DNA from: Thiodiazotropha sp040506275
GTDB lineage: Bacteria > Pseudomonadota > Gammaproteobacteria > Chromatiales > Chromatiaceae
Length of the DNA: 64,000 nt
Direction: 5' to 3'
NCBI GenBank assembly: GCA_040506275.1
Contig: JBEVXD010000001.1
Span: 62,001-126,000, forward strand
A program made the translations under genes and the position numbers. This document shows, in pieces, positions 7,825 through 15,174 of this stretch (within the stretch, counting starts at the first letter, position 1; every line of letters begins with the position of its first letter). The notes beneath the pieces are model-generated. The model was not told the DNA's origin. It worked only from the letters and a program-made list of their open reading frames with translations, and did no database searches.

Positions 7825-9237
7825 ATGGAGATACCTCAATCAAATGCAGGCAGATGGTTGGGGGTACTGTTCTGCCTATTTAGTGTGGCTGGGCTTTGGT
7901 TGATAACACCAACGGTTTACGCTGGTTTTGACAAGCCACTTGCTGCATTTCCTGGGGCAGAGGGGTTTGGCGCGGCATCAGTGGGTGGACGAGGTGGACG
8001 AGTTATCAGAGTGACCAACCTGAATGCTCAAGGGCCAGGCAGTCTGCAAGCTGCAGCAGCAGCTGAAGGACCGAGAATTGTATTATTTGATGTTGCTGGA
8101 GTGATTCGGGGAGATTTGCATATCCAACACTCCAATATCACCATTGCTGGGGAGAGTGCCCCTGGCCCCGGTATTACTCTGGTGGGTCGGATTGTTGCCG
8201 CACCACAAAATGGTGAGCGTTTGCATGATCTTATAATCCGATTCTTACGTATTCGCCAAAAGCCGGTCAAAGGCCATACCGGGGATGTGATTCAACTCCC
8301 CAAGTCTGAACGGTTCATACTCGATCATCTCTCCCTCGCCTGGGGAAATGATGAACTGCTTGATATCATTCACTCATCAGAAGTCACTGTACAGTGGTGT
8401 ACTCTGGAAGAGTCAGATCCGGCAGGGCACAGCAAAGATGTGGCACATAATTTTGCATTGCTCAGTGCCTATCCTCAAAGCGGCAATATCTCTATTCATC
8501 ATAATCTGTTTGCTCATAATTCGAGAAGAAATCCTTCCCTCTCCCCTTATGTAAAAGAGAAACCTGCAGATTTTCGTAACAATGTCATCTACGACTTTAA
8601 AGAGGGGCTGGGGCATGACGGCCATAAACCTGCTGCAGGCATTAATCTAGTTGGCAACTATTATAAGCGTGGGCCAAGTGCTGATCGAATAACGCTCTAC
8701 AATTTTAGTGATCATGGAAAATACTATCTGCATGGAAACCACTTGGCAGGTTATGGAGAGGTTGATCATCCTGGAGACGTAGGCTTTTTCTCCTCTTTTA
8801 AAATTGGTATCAGTCGTGAGGGTGACCTGGTAGAGAGTGAGTTTCCTGTGGCAGAGGTTAAAACTGAAGAAGCAACCAAAGCTTATTTGAAGGTATTGGC
8901 GCTGGCTGGTGCATTTCCCCGGGACAGGGTGACCCGTCGTACTATCAGTGAGGTAATTACCGGAACGGGCAGTTGGAGAAGAGGGGCGCCGTCAAATCCC
9001 GATGATGATTGGTTTCTCATGGGGTTGGCAGACAAGAGCAGGCAAAAGGACAGCGATATGGATGGTATGGCGGATGCTTGGGAAGTACTTAACGGCATGG
9101 ATCCAAATCATGATGATGCGGGGCAATCTTTAGCCAGTGGTTATACTGCTATTGAAGCCTATCTACACTATCGGGCAGAGGGGCTTATCAAGGGAGCACA
9201 AAATGGCCGAACAATTCAGTTATCAGTGGATTGGTGA
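7825..9237 (+). CDS. Secreted pectate-lyase-like protein with C-terminal calcium-binding repeat
   Basis: A right-handed beta-helix polysaccharide lyase-like protein (PL1/pectate lyase C type) of about 470 residues. I start at the ATG at 7825, which follows an AAGGAG site by five bases; an ATG at 7804 overlapping ybaK is possible but lacks a site. Residues 1-33 form a signal peptide (hydrophobic LGVLFCLFSVAGLWLI). The mature start AFPGAEGFGA and the GGRGGRVIRVTNL block are typical of these proteins. DHLSLAWGNDELLDI and HHNLFAHNSRRNPS are the beta-helix and basic catalytic-type stretches. Near the C-terminus, DSDMDGMADAWE resembles a thrombospondin-type-3 calcium repeat. The substrate is unknown; pectin-like or algal acidic polysaccharide is only a guess. 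Confidence 0.85.
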   Translation: MEIPQSNAGRWLGVLFCLFSVAGLWLITPTVYAGFDKPLAAFPGAEGFGAASVGGRGGRVIRVTNLNAQGPGSLQAAAAAEGPRIVLFDVAGVIRGDLHIQHSNITIAGESAPGPGITLVGRIVAAPQNGERLHDLIIRFLRIRQKPVKGHTGDVIQLPKSERFILDHLSLAWGNDELLDIIHSSEVTVQWCTLEESDPAGHSKDVAHNFALLSAYPQSGNISIHHNLFAHNSRRNPSLSPYVKEKPADFRNNVIYDFKEGLGHDGHKPAAGINLVGNYYKRGPSADRITLYNFSDHGKYYLHGNHLAGYGEVDHPGDVGFFSSFKIGISREGDLVESEFPVAEVKTEEATKAYLKVLALAGAFPRDRVTRRTISEVITGTGSWRRGAPSNPDDDWFLMGLADKSRQKDSDMDGMADAWEVLNGMDPNHDDAGQSLASGYTAIEAYLHYRAEGLIKGAQNGRTIQLSVDW

Positions 9238-9280
9238 GTCTTTGGTACTGAAGTATACCTATTGGGTAGCACGCCTTTTT

Positions 9281-9494
9281 GGTGGGGCATGGCCCCACCC
9301 TACAAAATAGCTAAAGTGTAGTAGGACACGGCTCCACTCAACAAATAGTTAAAGTGTAGCGGTTCATGGCGCCACCCAACAAAATAGTTAAAGTGTAGTG
9401 GGACATGGCTCCACTCAACAAATAGTTAAAGTGTAGCGGTTCATGGCGCCACCAAACAAAATAGTTAAAGTGTAGGGTGGGGCCATGCCCCACC
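9281..9494. repeat. Tandem 38/39-bp repeats in alternating pairs, bounded by inverted palindromes
   Basis: Four units start at 9305, 9343, 9382 and 9420 (38, 39, 38, 39 bp) plus a partial fifth at 9459. All share AAATAGTTAAAGTGTAG. Units 1 and 3 continue GGACATGGCTCCACT-like; units 2 and 4 continue CGGTTCATGGCGCCACC, so the true period is a ~77-bp pair. The block is flanked by GGTGGGGCATGGCCCCACC (from 9281) and its inverted form ending at 9494. Each unit core can form a small hairpin. The spacing has no unique spacers, so it is not CRISPR. Confidence 0.88.
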
Positions 9495-9718
9495 AATCAA
9501 GGTTGAATAATGCTTCACCAATTCACAATTTGTAAGTAGTCCTCTGCTCAAAGCAGTATGATTGCTTGACTCGATCCAGATTTACAGCTTAGAAATTTAA
9601 TGGTTGTGTATTGAGAGTAAACAGGAATACTTAGAATCAGCGTCCCTACTTCTTCTGAGATAAGGAGAAGATGTGGGGTCTAGGAAAAAACAAGGTTTAA
9701 GTTAGAGAGTTGTTTATT

Positions 9719-10801
9719 ATGAACCAAGACCAACCTGTATTGTTAAAAAGAGTTTCAAATCTACGGGTCTCCAGTGCCCAGCCGTTGATTCGACCATCAG
9801 AGCTTCTGGAGGCCATGCCGGTCAGTGATGAGATATACGATCATGTTGTCAGGGTTCGGGAGAGTATCCATCGTATTCTGGTTGGGGAGGATGAGCGTCC
9901 CTTGGTGATTGTCGGGCCTTGTTCTATTCACGATCCTGATTCAGCGATGGAGTATGCGCATCGACTGAAACCACTGGCTGAAAGTCTTAGTGACAAGATG
10001 CTGGTGTTAATGCGCGTATATTTTGAAAAACCTCGAACCACAATCGGCTGGAAGGGTTTGATCAATGATCCTGAGATGAACGGTTCATTCGACATGAGTC
10101 GCGGCTTGAAGCTGGCCAGACAACTGCTGCTGGATATCAATCAGCTTGGGCTGGGAACGGCGAGCGAAATTCTGGAACCCTTCACGCCCCAGTATATCGG
10201 CGACCTGCTGGGTTGGGTGGCGATTGGCGCAAGAACCACTGAGAGTCAGACGCACCGACAGATGGCTTCGGGTCTTTCAACGCCTGTGGGTTTTAAAAAC
10301 TCAACTGATGGCAATATCAAGGTTGCCATCGATGCTATGTTGTCCGCTGCGAACCCCCACACCTTTCTGGGTATCAATGAGTCGGGGGAGACATCCATTA
10401 TCGCTACTACGGGCAATGAGGATACCCACCTGATACTGCGTGGTGGAAGCCAAGGTGAAAACTACGACACTGCGGATGTGCTCTCTGTAGCTGAATCTCT
10501 TCGTAAGGCTGGTCTGGCACCTAGGTTGATGGTCGATTGCTCTCACGCCAACAGTAGAAAGAACTATGAGCGCCAAGTAATCGTATGGCGCGATCTGATC
10601 AAACAGATTGCCCATTCAAGAGCTACCGATGAAGGAGATGCGCTGATACTCGGTACGATGCTGGAGAGCCATCTGCATGCCGGGCGACAAGATATCACCA
10701 AAGATCCAGCTGACTTGAAATATGGAGTTTCAGTAACTGATGAGTGTATAGACTGGGAGACAACTGAAAAACTACTACTGGAAGCCTACGATAGTTTGTG
10801 A
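9719..10801 (+). CDS. 3-deoxy-7-phosphoheptulonate (DAHP) synthase, class I AroG/F/H type
   Basis: The first enzyme of the shikimate pathway: condenses phosphoenolpyruvate and erythrose-4-phosphate in the cytoplasm. The protein is 360 residues, the normal length. Readable family motifs are VIVGPCSIHDPDSA, YFEKPRTTIGWKG, GLGTASEILEP, WVAIGARTTESQ, GFKNSTDGN, ILRGG and VDCSHANSRK with metal-binding Cys/His residues. I choose ATG 9719; a TTG at 9710 is in frame. AroF, AroG and AroH differ in feedback inhibition by tyrosine, phenylalanine or tryptophan; I cannot decide which from the sequence by eye, so no single symbol is given. The downstream lipoprotein gene overlaps its stop. Confidence 0.95.
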   Translation: MNQDQPVLLKRVSNLRVSSAQPLIRPSELLEAMPVSDEIYDHVVRVRESIHRILVGEDERPLVIVGPCSIHDPDSAMEYAHRLKPLAESLSDKMLVLMRVYFEKPRTTIGWKGLINDPEMNGSFDMSRGLKLARQLLLDINQLGLGTASEILEPFTPQYIGDLLGWVAIGARTTESQTHRQMASGLSTPVGFKNSTDGNIKVAIDAMLSAANPHTFLGINESGETSIIATTGNEDTHLILRGGSQGENYDTADVLSVAESLRKAGLAPRLMVDCSHANSRKNYERQVIVWRDLIKQIAHSRATDEGDALILGTMLESHLHAGRQDITKDPADLKYGVSVTDECIDWETTEKLLLEAYDSL

Positions 10802-11664
10802 AGGTGTCTTGCTACGGTTACGGAATAGTATCATTGAGAATATTGATTACCCTCTGTATCTCAACCTGCCTCTACATGTTGACTGGGTGCCAGATGGATT
10901 CCAAACAAGGAGAGACTGATATGTCACAGCAATTTACAGCGGATTTGGCAACGCTGAAGAGTGCGAGAGTATTTTTTGGTCATCAGTCTGTGGGTGAGAA
11001 TATTATCACCGGCTTGCAGGAACTTGCTCGGCAATCTCAACAATATCTCCCTATTCTTGACCTTGAAAGTTATCTTGCAGAGCATCAGTCTGGATGCATG
11101 GTACATACGCCGATTGGTCAAAATCTAAAACCGCTGACAAAGTGTGAAGACTTTGAACGTATCATTGATCAGGAACTCTCAGATAAGATTGACTATGCAT
11201 TGTTGAAGTTCTGTTATATCGACATCAATCGCGAATCTGTTGTGACCGAACTTTTCGCAGAGTATAGAAAGTCCATGGATGGATTGATTCAAAGACACCC
11301 TGACATAACCTTCATTCACACCACGGCTCCTCTCAGGCACAGTCCTGGTGGGGCAGGCGTGTGGATCAGAGAGATGCTTGGCAGACCAAACAATAGCAAG
11401 CTGGATAACCGCAAACGTAATGAGTTTAACCAACTTCTGCTTGATACTTATGGGGATACTCGGGTTGTCGACATTGCTCGAGCTCAATCGACTTATACCA
11501 ACGGCCGACGGGAATCATTCAGAATGGATGGAGAAGACTACTACGCCCTGATTGGAAACTATACCTCGGATGGTGGCCATTTGAATGAGCTAGGCAGGCG
11601 CCAAGTCGCTCAGGCATTTGCACAGGATCTTGCACGGATAATCCGTGCTGTTGATACAGAGTAG
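10798..11664 (+). CDS. SGNH-hydrolase-like lipoprotein of unknown function
   Basis: A protein of 288 residues beginning with GTG at 10798, overlapping the DAHP synthase stop (GTGA). The N-terminus is hydrophobic and ends in a lipobox LTGC, giving a lipoprotein with Cys31 or so. The body resembles SGNH/GDSL hydrolases: FFGHQSVGENI near the N-terminus in the place of block I, HTTAPLRH, and TSDGGHLNELGRRQVA at the C-terminus, where Asp and His would complete a catalytic site. The nucleophile motif is HQSVG rather than GDS. No biochemical function is known to me. Translational coupling to an aromatic-biosynthesis gene is odd and may be only a chance of gene packing. Confidence 0.72.
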   Translation: MKVSCYGYGIVSLRILITLCISTCLYMLTGCQMDSKQGETDMSQQFTADLATLKSARVFFGHQSVGENIITGLQELARQSQQYLPILDLESYLAEHQSGCMVHTPIGQNLKPLTKCEDFERIIDQELSDKIDYALLKFCYIDINRESVVTELFAEYRKSMDGLIQRHPDITFIHTTAPLRHSPGGAGVWIREMLGRPNNSKLDNRKRNEFNQLLLDTYGDTRVVDIARAQSTYTNGRRESFRMDGEDYYALIGNYTSDGGHLNELGRRQVAQAFAQDLARIIRAVDTE

Positions 11665-12216
11665 TTTTTAAAAAAAGACTTTCAGAAAGCTCCTGGGAAT
11701 TTGTGGTCAGACTTCGCTGATCACCTCATTCCTGTCGATTACCACTACTCTCCATAATATATCCCAGCGATGTAGGGTGCGGCCTGCCGCACCATCGGGT
11801 GTTGATTCTCGAGGAACCTCAGATACTTTGTTCACTACCAGTAGTCTCTACAGTCTGAATTGTCAGGTGTTTTCGTTTCAGTCGGACATGGTGCGGCAGG
11901 CTGCACCCTACACCATCACACTTCTATGAACCCGGTGACCTTACATTAATCGTTCAATCGCAGATGCAGGAAAACTTGATTCATCAACTGTGAAATTAAA
12001 CACTGAGTGCATCAAATACCCCACAATATATAGGGCACTTGGGAATTTATTTCATTCAAGAGGCGTGCATTTTTGCCGCTACATTCTAATAGAGAGAGGC
12101 CAGCAGCTGTGCCATGTCAAGAATTCACAAATTTACTAAAAAATACTATTTTTTATGAATCAAATTGATCCTCAAGTTTCGTGCAGCTCTGCAAGTAAAA
12201 ATCATAAGGAGTAGCA
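11665..12216. other. Non-coding stretch with one REPIN-like element
   Basis: No convincing gene. The notable content is the inverted palindrome pair at 11772-11911. The last ~200 bases before 12217 are A+T rich and end in an AAGGAG ribosome site for the next gene; they probably contain its promoter, but I cannot name the boxes. Confidence 0.6.
11772..11911. repeat. REPIN-like element, GTAGGGTGCGGC family
   Basis: Left end GTAGGGTGCGGCCTGCCGCA (11772-11791) is an imperfect palindrome continuing into CCAT. The right end, ATGGTGCGGCAGG..CACCCTAC (11888-11911), is the same sequence inverted with one changed base. The ~92-bp centre is different from the other copies at 37.6 and 37.9 kb, so ends are conserved and the core is not. 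Confidence 0.82.
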
Positions 12217-13089
12217 ATGCCTTTAAACGATCCACTCAATGAGAGCATGCAGGATGATATTGCCAAATTGGAAGGCAAGAGAAAAATTCTTCAACAGATT
12301 GTCGAGATCACCAATGCCATTGAGGGCATGCAGGAGAGTCTCAATGCTGTATTGGTGCTGGGTGTCCCCTCCAAGGATCTACCAGAGAGTGCACTGAATC
12401 TCTTCAGCTCCTTGAGCGAAAGTCTTCGCAACCTGCCGGTTAAGCAGATTCAGGGCTATTTCAACAACCTGGAAACCCTGATTAAGAGTCAGCTGGAAAA
12501 GATACTGCACTATTCAGGCTTGGATTATTCGCAGGATGAGAATATCGAATTCATCTCCCTCTCGAGTGATGATGAGGAGCCTAACCCCCTGGATCTTCTC
12601 GATGAGTTCAAGCGTACCTCTCAGACCGCTGTATCGATGCGGGTTTTACTGCGCAAAAGAGGTGTGCCTACCCCTGGCTCTCCTGTTCCTGTCTCTCCTG
12701 AAGTGATCAAGAATCAGATTGGTGAACTTGATAAGCAGGAAAAACAACAGCGGGATAAGGCGGGACAGAAAATTGATGAGATGAAAGCGGATGTCGAAAG
12801 TATGTTGGCCAACCCTGTTTATCCGGATGAAATGAAAGAGATACTTAAAGGGGTTATCTCCAATCTCGACAAGGATAAACAACTCCTTACGTCTGGAGCC
12901 TCTCTGAATAAACTCAGTTTTGTGACTGAATCTGAAGAGATTGTTGGTGTTGATGAGGTTGCGGTAGAGGAGAGTATTGAGATCACTGCTGTGCCTGAGC
13001 CGTCCAACTCCGACGGATTTTCCGATAGAGCGAGTCGCTGGCTCAACAGCCCCTGGGATGTGTCATGGAAGGACACCGTCGACCGCTGA
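12217..13089 (+). CDS. Hypothetical soluble coiled-coil protein
   Basis: I do not recognise this 290-residue protein. It is acidic, lacks a signal peptide, membrane segment and cysteines, and is largely alpha-helical with heptad-like stretches (about 12-50, 60-100 and 165-235). A Pro-rich linker VPTPGSPVPVSP separates two helical halves at about 150-160, and the C-terminus (about 240-290) looks disordered and ends with several Trp (RWLNSPWDVSWKDTVDR). A clear AAGGAG ribosome site supports the ATG at 12217. It stands alone and is followed by a hairpin terminator at 13128. It could be a scaffold or granule-associated protein, but that is a guess from composition. Confidence 0.7.
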   Translation: MPLNDPLNESMQDDIAKLEGKRKILQQIVEITNAIEGMQESLNAVLVLGVPSKDLPESALNLFSSLSESLRNLPVKQIQGYFNNLETLIKSQLEKILHYSGLDYSQDENIEFISLSSDDEEPNPLDLLDEFKRTSQTAVSMRVLLRKRGVPTPGSPVPVSPEVIKNQIGELDKQEKQQRDKAGQKIDEMKADVESMLANPVYPDEMKEILKGVISNLDKDKQLLTSGASLNKLSFVTESEEIVGVDEVAVEESIEITAVPEPSNSDGFSDRASRWLNSPWDVSWKDTVDR

Positions 13090-13127
13090 TCTCACTTTCG
13101 GAATGTGTGAATATACCCCGTCCTGTT

Positions 13128-13161
13128 AGCCAAAACTGGCGGAAATCCGCCGATTTTGGCT
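13128..13161 (+). terminator. Strong hairpin after the coiled-coil gene
   Basis: AGCCAAAA..GGCGG (13128-13142) pairs with CCGCC..TTTTGGCT (13147-13161) around AAAT, with a small internal mismatch. It is followed by ATCTTTCC, a weak T tract. It separates the upstream gene from the dctP promoter region. Confidence 0.65.
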
Positions 13162-13227
13162 ATCTTTCCTATTAATCCACTCCGATTCACTCGGTTGCTG
13201 CTCTGGCATTCACGGTTTTCTCAACAG

Positions 13228-13244
13228 TTGGCCTCTTTTTTGCT
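13228..13244 (+). promoter_or_regulatory. Sigma-54 (-24/-12) promoter of dctPQM
   Basis: TTGGCCTCTTTTTTGCT matches the sigma-54 consensus YTGGCACGNNNNTTGCW at the essential GG (13230-13231) and GC (13242-13243), with exactly ten bases between them. It lies 70 bases before the dctP ATG, giving a ~60-nt leader. DctD-type activator and its kinase are encoded in the same window, and DctD-dependent sigma-54 control of dct transporters is established in rhizobia and Pseudomonas. The DctD binding sites were not identified by eye. Confidence 0.75.
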
Positions 13245-13313
13245 CACTCTGACCCCAATCCGTTGATTTCGGGTTATCCAAAATAATTTAAGATTTCTTT
13301 CCGGAGGATCATC

Positions 13314-14297
13314 ATGAGAAGAGCCTGTATTCTATTTGCATTGGTGGCTACATTGCTGGCGGGGCCCCTGTCAGCTGCACCTATTGTGATCAAGTTTTCA
13401 CATGTGGTGGCTGAAAATACACCGAAGGGTCAGATGGCCAATAAATTCAAGGATCTGGTAGCAGAACGTCTTGCCGGCAAAGTGGTTGTTGAGGTCTACC
13501 CCAACTCCCAGCTGTTTGGCGATAATAAGGTTCTGCAAGCTATGCTGCTGGGTGATGTGCAGTTGGCGGCGCCAGCCTTGTCAAAATTTGAGAGCTTTAC
13601 CCGTTCACTTCAGCTTTTTGATTTACCCTTCCTGTTTAAAGACATGCAGGCAGTCGAACGCTTTCAAAAAAGTGAAGCTGGGATAAAATTATTAAGCTCC
13701 ATTAAGAAAAAGGGTTTAACGGGTTTGGGCTATATCCACAATGGTATGAAACAGCTCTCTTCCAGTAAACCTATCCATGTTCCAGCAGATGCCTCGGGAC
13801 AAAAATTCCGTATCATGACTTCTGATGTATTAGCAGCTCAATTCAAAGCGGTTGATGCGACACCTTTGAAAAAGCCATTCTCAGAAGTCTTTACCCTGTT
13901 GCAGACCAAGGCGATTGATGGTCAGGAAAATACCTGGTCCAACATCTATTCCAAAAAGTTCTTTGAAGTACAGCCCTATATTACTGAGTCCAATCACGGT
14001 CTACTCGACTACATGGTGGTAACTTCCACCGAATTCTGGATGGATCTGCCTGATGATATTCGTGGTGAAGTCAAAAAAGCGCTGGACGAAGCTATTGTAT
14101 TTGGTAACTCGGTTGCCGAACAGAAGGGTGTGGATGACCGTCAGAAGATCATTGACTCCGGACGGAGTAAACTGATTACACTCAGCGCTGAAGAGCGTGC
14201 CCAATGGGTTGAAATAATGAAGCCTGTTTGGAAAGAGTTTGAGGATGAAATCGGTAAAGACCTGATCGACGCAGCTTATAACTCAAACAATATGTAA
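13314..14297 (+). CDS. dctP: TRAP C4-dicarboxylate-binding periplasmic protein
   Basis: The substrate-binding component of a TRAP transporter, 327 residues. A signal peptide covers 1-22 (cleavage after LSAA). The mature protein follows the DctP pattern: FSHVVAENTPKGQMANKF, VEVYPNSQLFGDN, LFDLPFLF, the GQKFRIMTSDVLAAQF segment with the arginine that salt-bridges the carboxylate of TRAP ligands, and IDGQENTWSNI. A ribosome site CCGGAGG precedes the ATG. With DctQ and DctM downstream and DctBD nearby, succinate, malate or fumarate are the probable substrates. Expected control is by the sigma-54 promoter at 13228. Confidence 0.93.
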   Translation: MRRACILFALVATLLAGPLSAAPIVIKFSHVVAENTPKGQMANKFKDLVAERLAGKVVVEVYPNSQLFGDNKVLQAMLLGDVQLAAPALSKFESFTRSLQLFDLPFLFKDMQAVERFQKSEAGIKLLSSIKKKGLTGLGYIHNGMKQLSSSKPIHVPADASGQKFRIMTSDVLAAQFKAVDATPLKKPFSEVFTLLQTKAIDGQENTWSNIYSKKFFEVQPYITESNHGLLDYMVVTSTEFWMDLPDDIRGEVKKALDEAIVFGNSVAEQKGVDDRQKIIDSGRSKLITLSAEERAQWVEIMKPVWKEFEDEIGKDLIDAAYNSNNM

Positions 14298-14487
14298 CCC
14301 TCGACTACACTTGTGTGATGTGACCAGTTGTTTGATGGCCAATAATCGTGCCAGTTCATCAACTGCAAAATATAACTCAGTATTTAGAGCGCCTTTAACT
14401 GAGTGGATGTTGAGCGGGTGGTGATGGGCGTCAGCCTTACAAGCCGCCAGGTCTATATTTACAATATAAGACATTACACAAGCCTAC

Positions 14488-14523
14488 TGATTTCAATCGG
14501 GTTTTCATGCCCGGTTGAAATCA
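14488..14523 (+). terminator. Intercistronic stem-loop between dctP and dctQ
   Basis: TGATTTCAATCGGG (14488-14501) and CCCGGTTGAAATCA (14510-14523) form a 14-bp stem with one G-T pair and an 8-base loop. No T tract follows, so it is better read as an mRNA-stabilising or partially terminating hairpin than a full terminator. It lies in an otherwise empty 316-base gap after dctP, and would favour more DctP than DctQM. Confidence 0.6.
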
Positions 14524-14613
14524 GCAACTAATAACAATCACAAGTCCGGGCAGGATAGGGATTTCCAAGATTGCCGTACGATATGGCACTACGGAGGTCA
14601 GAGGAGAATCTTG

Positions 14614-15174
14614 ATGCTTAAGCAAATACTGAATAAAGCGGAAGAGGGGATTATCTCTCTACTGCTGGTTGCAATGACCCTATTGGTTTTTCTTGAAGTG
14701 GTGCTACGTTTTATATTTAATACAGGCTTACTTTGGGCTCAGGAACTCACTCTACTTCTCTCTGCCTGGTTTGTACTCTTTGGTATCTCTTACGGATTGA
14801 AGGTTGGTGCTCACATTGGAGTGGATGCCTTCGTCAAGACACTTCCCGATTCAATCCATCGATTCGTTTCTCTTATCGCAGTCCTGCTCAGCCTTGTCTA
14901 CTGTGGCCTGTTTTTATATGGTTCCTGGATCTATCTCTATAAGATGAGAAAGATCGGTATAGAGCTTGAGGATATCCCGGTGGAGACCTGGGTCGCCCAT
15001 AGTATTCTAATTATTGGATTGGTTTTTTTCTCTGTGCGATTACTACAACTGCTATGGCGTGTCGCTAAAGGTGAGGCAATGGGATTCTCCCATACCAACG
15101 AAGCGGAAGAGAGCATGCAGTTGGCTGAAGAGCTTGCCGCTGAACAGCAAGATCTGAATGGGAGAATGAAATAA
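14614..15174 (+). CDS. dctQ: TRAP transporter small membrane subunit
   Basis: The 186-residue DctQ component: four membrane segments at about 14-34, 46-64, 85-108 and 128-150, with the conserved early E-LRF pattern (LEVVLRFIFNTGLLWAQEL) and the GLKVGAHIGVD loop. I place the start at ATG 14614, seven bases after GAGGAG; reading from farther upstream (14515) would add unrelated residues and run through the hairpin at 14488-14523. The charged C-terminal tail is rich in Glu and Gln. The stop overlaps the dctM start (TAATG), so the two membrane subunits are translationally coupled. Confidence 0.9.
   Translation: MLKQILNKAEEGIISLLLVAMTLLVFLEVVLRFIFNTGLLWAQELTLLLSAWFVLFGISYGLKVGAHIGVDAFVKTLPDSIHRFVSLIAVLLSLVYCGLFLYGSWIYLYKMRKIGIELEDIPVETWVAHSILIIGLVFFSVRLLQLLWRVAKGEAMGFSHTNEAEESMQLAEELAAEQQDLNGRMK

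Noticed and set aside
9305..9475. CRISPR-like array
   Set aside because: Units are contiguous with no unique spacers and alternate in two types; no cas genes nearby.
13214..13220. Alternative sigma-54 box CTGGCATTCACGG near dctP
   Set aside because: The -12 GC is absent at the right distance; the motif at 13228 is much better.
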